Assembly: GCA_021793875.1 (NCBI GenBank)
Contig: JAJYRX010000045.1
Coordinates: 1-9,275 of the forward strand
Source of the DNA: Pseudomonadota bacterium
Lineage (GTDB): Bacteria; Pseudomonadota; Gammaproteobacteria; Burkholderiales; Burkholderiaceae_B
DNA length: 9,275 nt
Direction: 5' to 3'
The translations under genes and the position numbers were made by a program. The stretch's first letter is position 1. Each line of letters opens with the position of its first letter. This document shows positions 4,658-9,275 of this stretch, piece by piece. Under the pieces are notes generated by a model. That model had not been told where the DNA came from. It saw only the letters and a program-made list of their open reading frames with translations, and searched no databases.

Positions 4658-7465
4658 ATGGCAAATTTGAATAGTTTTGGTGCCTTTTCCGATCTAACAG
4701 TAGGCGGGAAACAATATGGCATGTATAGGCTATCAGCCCTCGCTGAGGCTGGTGCAGATATAAACCGCCTTCCGTATAGCCTGAAGATTCTGCTAGAAAA
4801 CCTTTTGCGCACAGAAGACGGTAAAAATGTAACAAAAGACGATGTGCTCGCCTTAGCAAAATGGGATCCTACTGCAGATCCTAGTAAAGAAATAGCTTTT
4901 ACCCCTGCAAGGGTTGTGCTACAGGACTTTACCGGCGTTCCTGCGGTAGTAGATCTTGCGGCTATGCGGGAGGCAATGCAAAACCTTGGTGGCAATCCTC
5001 GTAAGATTAATCCCTTAGCTCCAGTAGAGCTAGTGATTGACCACTCCGTGATAGTAGACTCATTTGGGAGTAACGCATCATTTCAGCGCAACGTAGAAAT
5101 CGAGTATCAACGTAACCTTGAGCGCTACCAGTTCCTTCGCTGGGGTCAAAGCGCATTCGATGATTTCAAGGTGGTACCACCAGGCACCGGTATCGTGCAC
5201 CAAGTTAACCTAGAGCATCTGTCTAGAGTGGTATTTACAAAGGATCAAAACGGTAAGCTTTTGGCATATCCGGATACCTGTGTAGGTACAGACTCTCACA
5301 CACCAATGGTAAATGGCTTAGGTGTAGTCGCATGGGGTGTAGGAGGCATAGAGGCTGAGGCAGCCATGTTAGGTCAGCCCATTTCTATGCTAATTCCAAG
5401 AGTAGTTGGTTTTAAGCTAACAGGCAGTTTGCCGGAAGGTACTACGGCCACTGACTTGGTTCTTACAATTACGGAAATGCTTAGAGAGCATCGTGTGGTT
5501 GGAAAGTTTGTGGAGTTCTACGGTCCAGGAGTAGGTTCAGTCCCGCTTGCTAATAGAGCTACCATAGGAAACATGAGCCCTGAGTACGGGTCTACGGTAT
5601 CTATGTTTCCTATAGATGAAATAACTCTCCAATATATGGAGTTAACAGGACGATCTAGCGAGCAAATTGAGCTGGTACGAGCTTATGCACAAGAGCAGGG
5701 ATTATGGCACAACCCCGATATTGAGCCAGTATACTCAGAATATCTTGAGCTTGATCTCTCTACCGTTGTGCCATCAATAGCAGGCCCTAAACGACCACAA
5801 GACCGTATTTCATTAGTCAACGCTAAAACGGCCTTCCGTGGAGCAATAGCTTCCTATGTAGATCAGCCAGGTAATAAACAAGGATACGATAAAGCTGTTG
5901 ATGAAAGTTTCCCAGCATCCGATGCTCCTGCTTATTCCGATTCAGCCTCGCGTTCCTCAATGCCAACTGATCATGTGGCAGATGCTCCAGACGAATGTTT
6001 AAGATGTGAAGATGCCGTAGAGGTGAAGTTTGCCGACGGTACTACTGCTAATATTACTCATGGTGCAGTTGCAATTGCTGCTATTACTTCGTGCACTAAT
6101 ACCTCTAATCCCAACGTAATGATGGCGGCAGCTTTACTGGCTAAAAACGCTGTGGAAAAAGGTCTTAAACGTAAACCATGGGTAAAAACCAGTTTGGCTC
6201 CTGGATCACGCGTAGTTACTGACTATTTTGAACGTGCGGGTGTAACCCAATATCTAGAAGAGCTAGGGTTTAACTTGGTTGGTTATGGGTGTACAACATG
6301 TATTGGCAACTCAGGCCCTTTGATACCTGAAGTTAGCAAAGCAATTAAGGATAACGATCTTTCAGTTGTGTCTGTATTGTCAGGTAATCGTAACTTTGAA
6401 GGTCGTATACATGCGGAAGTTAAGATGAACTATCTTATGTCGCCACCTTTAGTTGTTGCATATGCATTAGCAGGAACTATGGACATAGATCTATACAACG
6501 AGCCTATTGGTCAGTCTCATGATGGTAGTGATGTTTATCTTAAAGATATATGGCCCAAGGCGCAGGAAGTACAAGATTTAGTTGATTCAGCCATAGAGTC
6601 AGATATGTTTAAAGATGGCTATGCCGATGTATTTAAAGGTGACGATAAGTGGCGTAACCTTGATACTCCACAGGGCGATATTTTTAAATGGGATGAAGAA
6701 TCTACATATGTGCGTAACCCACCATATTTCGTGGATATGCCACGTGAGCCTAATCCTGTTACAGATATAGAAGGTGCACGAGTTTTAGCTAAATTGGGTG
6801 ATTCTGTAACTACCGACCACATCAGTCCAGCAGGATCAATAGCCCAAGATTCTCCAGCAGCTAAATATCTTATGGATAATGGTGTAGAACCCAAAAACTT
6901 TAACTCGTATGGGTCTAGACGAGGTAATCACGAGGTAATGATACGGGGTACGTTTGCTAACGTGCGTTTGCGTAACCAGCTGGCACCGGGTACTGAAGGT
7001 GGGTTTACTCGTGATTTCACCAAACCTGATGCACCAGTAACAACCATATACGATGCATCGGTAGCTTACCAGAAACAGCAGATTCCATTGGTTATTTTGG
7101 CGGGTAAAGAGTATGGCTCCGGCTCATCACGTGACTGGGCTGCTAAAGGAACAATACTTTTAGGTGTTAAAGCGGTTATAGCAGAATCGTATGAACGTAT
7201 ACATCGTTCAAACCTTTTAGGTATGGGTGTCTTACCACTACAGTATCCCGATGGTGAGAATGCTGAAACCTTGGGTCTGACAGGTGAAGAAACCTTCAGC
7301 ATAACTGGAATTACTACGCTTAACGCGGGTGAAATCCCGTCTAAGGTTATGGTAAAAGCTGGCGATAAAGAGTTTGAAGCTTTAGTGCGTATAGACACTC
7401 CAAGTGAAGCTTCTTACTACAAGCACGGTGGCATAATGCAGTATGTATTACGAAACCTTCTTTAA
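4658..7465 (+). CDS. acnA: Aconitate hydratase AcnA
   Basis: 935 aa from the ATG at 4658. It interconverts citrate and isocitrate through cis-aconitate in the cytoplasm using a [4Fe-4S] cluster (TCA cycle and glyoxylate bypass). The cluster ligands are visible: C479 in ITSCTNTSN (476-484), and C545 and C548 in GCTTCIGNSGP (544-554). Other family motifs are LQDFTGVPAVVDLA (88-101), GTDSHTPMVNG (210-220), GVGGIEAEAAMLGQP (227-241), SGNRNFEGR (575-583), DSVTTDHISPAGS (715-727), SYGSRRGNHEVMIRGTFAN (750-768) and the swivel-domain GKEYGSGSSRDWAAKG (816-831). E. coli AcnA is 891 aa with its first ligand at 435, so about 44 extra residues precede C479; most lie in a Ser/Asp/Pro-rich linker at about 403-455. 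Wording there (ESFPASD) and elsewhere recalls actinobacterial AcnA. It starts the second block and ends 22 bases before the LysE-type gene. Confidence 0.97.
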   Translation: MANLNSFGAFSDLTVGGKQYGMYRLSALAEAGADINRLPYSLKILLENLLRTEDGKNVTKDDVLALAKWDPTADPSKEIAFTPARVVLQDFTGVPAVVDLAAMREAMQNLGGNPRKINPLAPVELVIDHSVIVDSFGSNASFQRNVEIEYQRNLERYQFLRWGQSAFDDFKVVPPGTGIVHQVNLEHLSRVVFTKDQNGKLLAYPDTCVGTDSHTPMVNGLGVVAWGVGGIEAEAAMLGQPISMLIPRVVGFKLTGSLPEGTTATDLVLTITEMLREHRVVGKFVEFYGPGVGSVPLANRATIGNMSPEYGSTVSMFPIDEITLQYMELTGRSSEQIELVRAYAQEQGLWHNPDIEPVYSEYLELDLSTVVPSIAGPKRPQDRISLVNAKTAFRGAIASYVDQPGNKQGYDKAVDESFPASDAPAYSDSASRSSMPTDHVADAPDECLRCEDAVEVKFADGTTANITHGAVAIAAITSCTNTSNPNVMMAAALLAKNAVEKGLKRKPWVKTSLAPGSRVVTDYFERAGVTQYLEELGFNLVGYGCTTCIGNSGPLIPEVSKAIKDNDLSVVSVLSGNRNFEGRIHAEVKMNYLMSPPLVVAYALAGTMDIDLYNEPIGQSHDGSDVYLKDIWPKAQEVQDLVDSAIESDMFKDGYADVFKGDDKWRNLDTPQGDIFKWDEESTYVRNPPYFVDMPREPNPVTDIEGARVLAKLGDSVTTDHISPAGSIAQDSPAAKYLMDNGVEPKNFNSYGSRRGNHEVMIRGTFANVRLRNQLAPGTEGGFTRDFTKPDAPVTTIYDASVAYQKQQIPLVILAGKEYGSGSSRDWAAKGTILLGVKAVIAESYERIHRSNLLGMGVLPLQYPDGENAETLGLTGEETFSITGITTLNAGEIPSKVMVKAGDKEFEALVRIDTPSEASYYKHGGIMQYVLRNLL

Positions 7466-7487
7466 GGTTATGTTGTAGGGCACCATA

Positions 7488-8099
7488 ATGGCGTTAGAGG
7501 TTTGGTTGATATACTTATTAGCGGCGGTACTACTATCTCTTACGCCAGGGCCAAATGGTTTGCTTGCGTTAACCAATGGTGCCCTTTACGGACTTAAAAA
7601 AACCCTTTATATGGTGGCCGGAGGAGCCTTGGGCTTTACCCTTGTAATTGCGTTGTCCATGGTTGGTATAGGTGCGTTATTACAAGCTTCATCAAATATA
7701 CTGCTAATTATGAAATGGATTGGAGGCGCCTATCTTGTGTGGTTAGGCATACAGATATGGCGTTCTTCTCCTCCTGACATATCAGTCAGGCCAAATGTTA
7801 TGTCTCCTAGTGCCAATAAGCTCTTTACCACAGGATTCTTGGCTGCGGTTTCTAACCCAAAGGCAATATTATTTTTTGGCGCTTTTCTTACTCAGTTCAT
7901 AGACCCACAGCGTGACATATTCATTCAGTTTGTAATAATGGCAGCTACCTTTGTAGTCATAGAAATAATTACCGAAATTTTGATCGCTGTGCTTGCAGCA
8001 CGTGTACGCCATTGGCTGCAGCGTTTTGGTAGAAGGTTTAATCAGGTATGTGGCGGAATGTTTGCAGTTATAGGAATATCTCTGCCTTTTAGCAATTAA
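7488..8099 (+). CDS. LysE/RhtB-family amino-acid exporter
   Basis: 203 aa, typical length for the family, an inner-membrane protein of about six hydrophobic segments that exports amino acids or similar small metabolites. Seen: the N-terminal helix with the family motif TPGPN (19-23) followed by a Gly-rich stretch, the conserved KWIGGAYLVWLGIQIW (76-91) at the end of helix 3, a polar loop at about 92-110, and the FLAAVSNPKAILFF motif (117-130). The remaining helices lie at about 142-170 and 186-200. The ATG at 7488 is preceded by GTAGGG (7475-7480) with a 7-base spacer. The substrate cannot be told; the RhtB group includes homoserine, threonine, leucine and lysine exporters. It sits 22 bases after acnA and 22 bases before the GhrA-type gene, so it is probably in the same transcript. 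An A7 run lies at 7596-7602. Confidence 0.92.
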   Translation: MALEVWLIYLLAAVLLSLTPGPNGLLALTNGALYGLKKTLYMVAGGALGFTLVIALSMVGIGALLQASSNILLIMKWIGGAYLVWLGIQIWRSSPPDISVRPNVMSPSANKLFTTGFLAAVSNPKAILFFGAFLTQFIDPQRDIFIQFVIMAATFVVIEIITEILIAVLAARVRHWLQRFGRRFNQVCGGMFAVIGISLPFSN

Positions 8100-8121
8100 C
8101 AGGTTTTATCAGGTCAACACA

Positions 8122-9054
8122 ATGAAAATAATATTTGCGGCCAACTTTTCTCAAACGTCAAACGAGTGGTTAGATGCTCTCCGTAATGCAATGCCAGAGT
8201 GCGAAATAATTGCGTGGGATGAATCAACTCCAAGGACCGATGCAGAAATAGCTGTGGTATGGTCGCCATCACCTTCGCTATTAGTACGGGAGCCTAATAT
8301 TCGTGCACTTTTTAATATGGGTGCAGGGGTTGATGCACTGCTTTCCTTGCCAGGATTGAGTGATAAAGTATCCATATACAGGCTCGAAGATGCTGGTATG
8401 AGCGCACAGATGGCTGAGTATGTTGTTTACTATTTAGTGCGAGCATCACGTGGCTTTGATCATTTCGAACGTGCTCAGCAGCAAGAGAAGTGGGATAAAA
8501 CTCCTGATATACAGCGAGATCAATGGCCGGTCGGAGTGATGGGGCTTGGGCTTATGGGAGCGAAAGTGGCTGAGGTGATAGCCTCGCTAGATTACCCAGT
8601 TGCTGGATGGTCTAATACCCAAAAGAATATACCTGGCGTCGAAAGCTTTGCTGGGGTCGGACAGTTGAAGCAGTTTTTGCAGCGCAGCAGGGTTCTGGTA
8701 AATATATTGCCATTAACAAGTGAGACATCAGGCATTCTCAACTTTGAAAATATGTCTCTTTTAATTTCAGGCGCCTACATAATTAACGTTGGTAGAGGCG
8801 GTCATTTAGTGGAAGACGATCTGATTAGGTTGCTAGAAGTAGGCCATGTATCGGGAGCCACTCTAGATGTTTTTAGGCAAGAGCCTTTGCCGCAAGGCCA
8901 TCAATTCTGGTCTCACCCAAAGATAAATATAACGCCACATATAGCAGCAGCTACGCTACTGAACCAAACAACTCAGCAGCTCTCAAATAAAATACGTGAT
9001 TTTGTGCATGGTAAGCATGTGACAGGTCAGGTGAGGCATGGTCGTGGCTACTAA
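8122..9054 (+). CDS. ghrA: Glyoxylate/hydroxypyruvate reductase A-like (D-2-hydroxyacid dehydrogenase)
   Basis: 310 aa, against 312 for E. coli GhrA. The family reduces glyoxylate to glycolate and hydroxypyruvate to D-glycerate with NAD(P)H in the cytoplasm. Seen: MGAGVDALL at 66-74 in the substrate domain, the dinucleotide loop GLGLMG (G141, G143, G146), then NILPLTSETSGI (194-205). The catalytic set is R225 in NVGRGGHLV, E254 in LDVFRQEPLP and H273 in TPHIAA. These match the Arg-Glu-His of D-2-hydroxyacid dehydrogenases, and the LDVF..EPLP wording is typical of the GhrA subgroup. The ATG at 8122 is preceded by a modest AGGT about 8 bases upstream. The 3' end overlaps the start of the IclR-type gene. 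True substrate preference (glyoxylate or another 2-keto acid) is not provable here; ghrA is used by closest family resemblance. Confidence 0.85.
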   Translation: MKIIFAANFSQTSNEWLDALRNAMPECEIIAWDESTPRTDAEIAVVWSPSPSLLVREPNIRALFNMGAGVDALLSLPGLSDKVSIYRLEDAGMSAQMAEYVVYYLVRASRGFDHFERAQQQEKWDKTPDIQRDQWPVGVMGLGLMGAKVAEVIASLDYPVAGWSNTQKNIPGVESFAGVGQLKQFLQRSRVLVNILPLTSETSGILNFENMSLLISGAYIINVGRGGHLVEDDLIRLLEVGHVSGATLDVFRQEPLPQGHQFWSHPKINITPHIAAATLLNQTTQQLSNKIRDFVHGKHVTGQVRHGRGY

Positions 9055-9275
9055 ACCAGTTTCTAGTCAAACATTAATTCGGGGTCTGGACATAATTGAG
9101 GTGGTTGCAAGCGGTGCATGTGATCTAACAGAGATATCGCGTCAAACCGGAATAAGTTATAGCACGTCACATCGTATTGCTTCAGCCCTTGTAGCTAGAA
9201 ACTATTTGCGTAAAGAAAATAGTGGTTTATTTCATCTTGGCAGAAAACTTATAGAGCTTGGCTTTAATGCGTATT
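9038..9275 (+). CDS. IclR-family transcriptional regulator, N-terminal part (cut by window edge)
   Basis: 79 complete codons are visible, open to the right edge. The reading is the N-terminal winged helix-turn-helix of the IclR family: a first helix with TLIRGLDIIEVVA (12-24), the helix-turn-helix LTEISRQTGISYSTSHRIASAL (two helices, about 30-51), then the wing with NYLRKENSGLFHLGRKLIELG (about 55-75). The family usually has about 250 residues with a C-terminal effector-binding domain, which is off the window. Start choice is open: ATG at 9038 follows AGGTGA (9029-9034), while GTG at 9044 has GAGG 7 bases upstream; both lie inside the end of the ghrA-type gene. The overlap of 11-17 bases points to coupled expression, so it may control its own operon, possibly in response to a glyoxylate-related metabolite (inference). 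Confidence 0.88.
   Translation, partial: MVVATKPVSSQTLIRGLDIIEVVASGACDLTEISRQTGISYSTSHRIASALVARNYLRKENSGLFHLGRKLIELGFNAY

Noticed and set aside
4603..4995. Minus-strand frame across the acnA leader and 5' end, possible divergent gene
   Set aside because: Its translation shows no family features and it is mostly antisense to conserved AcnA sequence; more likely a shadow.

Overview
The window is a compact stretch of bacterial chromosome. All seven complete genes, plus one cut off at the right edge, lie on the + strand, and the largest gap between genes is about 90 bases. PhaM is a polyhydroxyalkanoate-granule protein known mainly from Burkholderiales. Together with a proteobacterial-type GlmU and a GhrA-type reductase, it points to a betaproteobacterium, probably Burkholderiales. 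G+C is in the mid-40s percent by eye, low for that order. ATA is the commonest isoleucine codon where I counted, and CTAG is not depleted. I cannot name a genus.

Left block (33-4565): phaM, glmU, an MFS drug-exporter-like gene (DHA2 type) and a family-4 glycosyltransferase follow with gaps of 11, -4 and 2 bases, so they are probably co-transcribed. GlmU makes UDP-GlcNAc for peptidoglycan and lipopolysaccharide. The glycosyltransferase could act in the same cell-envelope chemistry, but its acceptor and donor cannot be read from sequence. PhaM links polyester granules to the nucleoid. glmS, often found beside glmU in this group, is not here.

A 92-base gap (4566-4657) separates the blocks. It holds a clear ribosome binding site, a possible extended -10 element and a short imperfect palindrome.

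Right block (4658 to the edge): acnA (aconitase), a LysE/RhtB-type exporter, a GhrA-type glyoxylate/hydroxypyruvate reductase and the start of an IclR-family regulator. Spacings are 22, 22 and about -17 bases, which suggests a second operon. Aconitase and glyoxylate reductase flank the glyoxylate bypass, and IclR-family proteins often control such carbon pathways, so a shared theme is plausible but inferred.

I see no mobile element, CRISPR array, RNA gene or phage gene, and no convincing new multi-gene system. The points most worth a second look are the aconitase, which resembles the actinobacterial type and carries a linker insertion with a CxxC pair, the unusual codon and CTAG statistics, and slippage-prone tracts in phaM.
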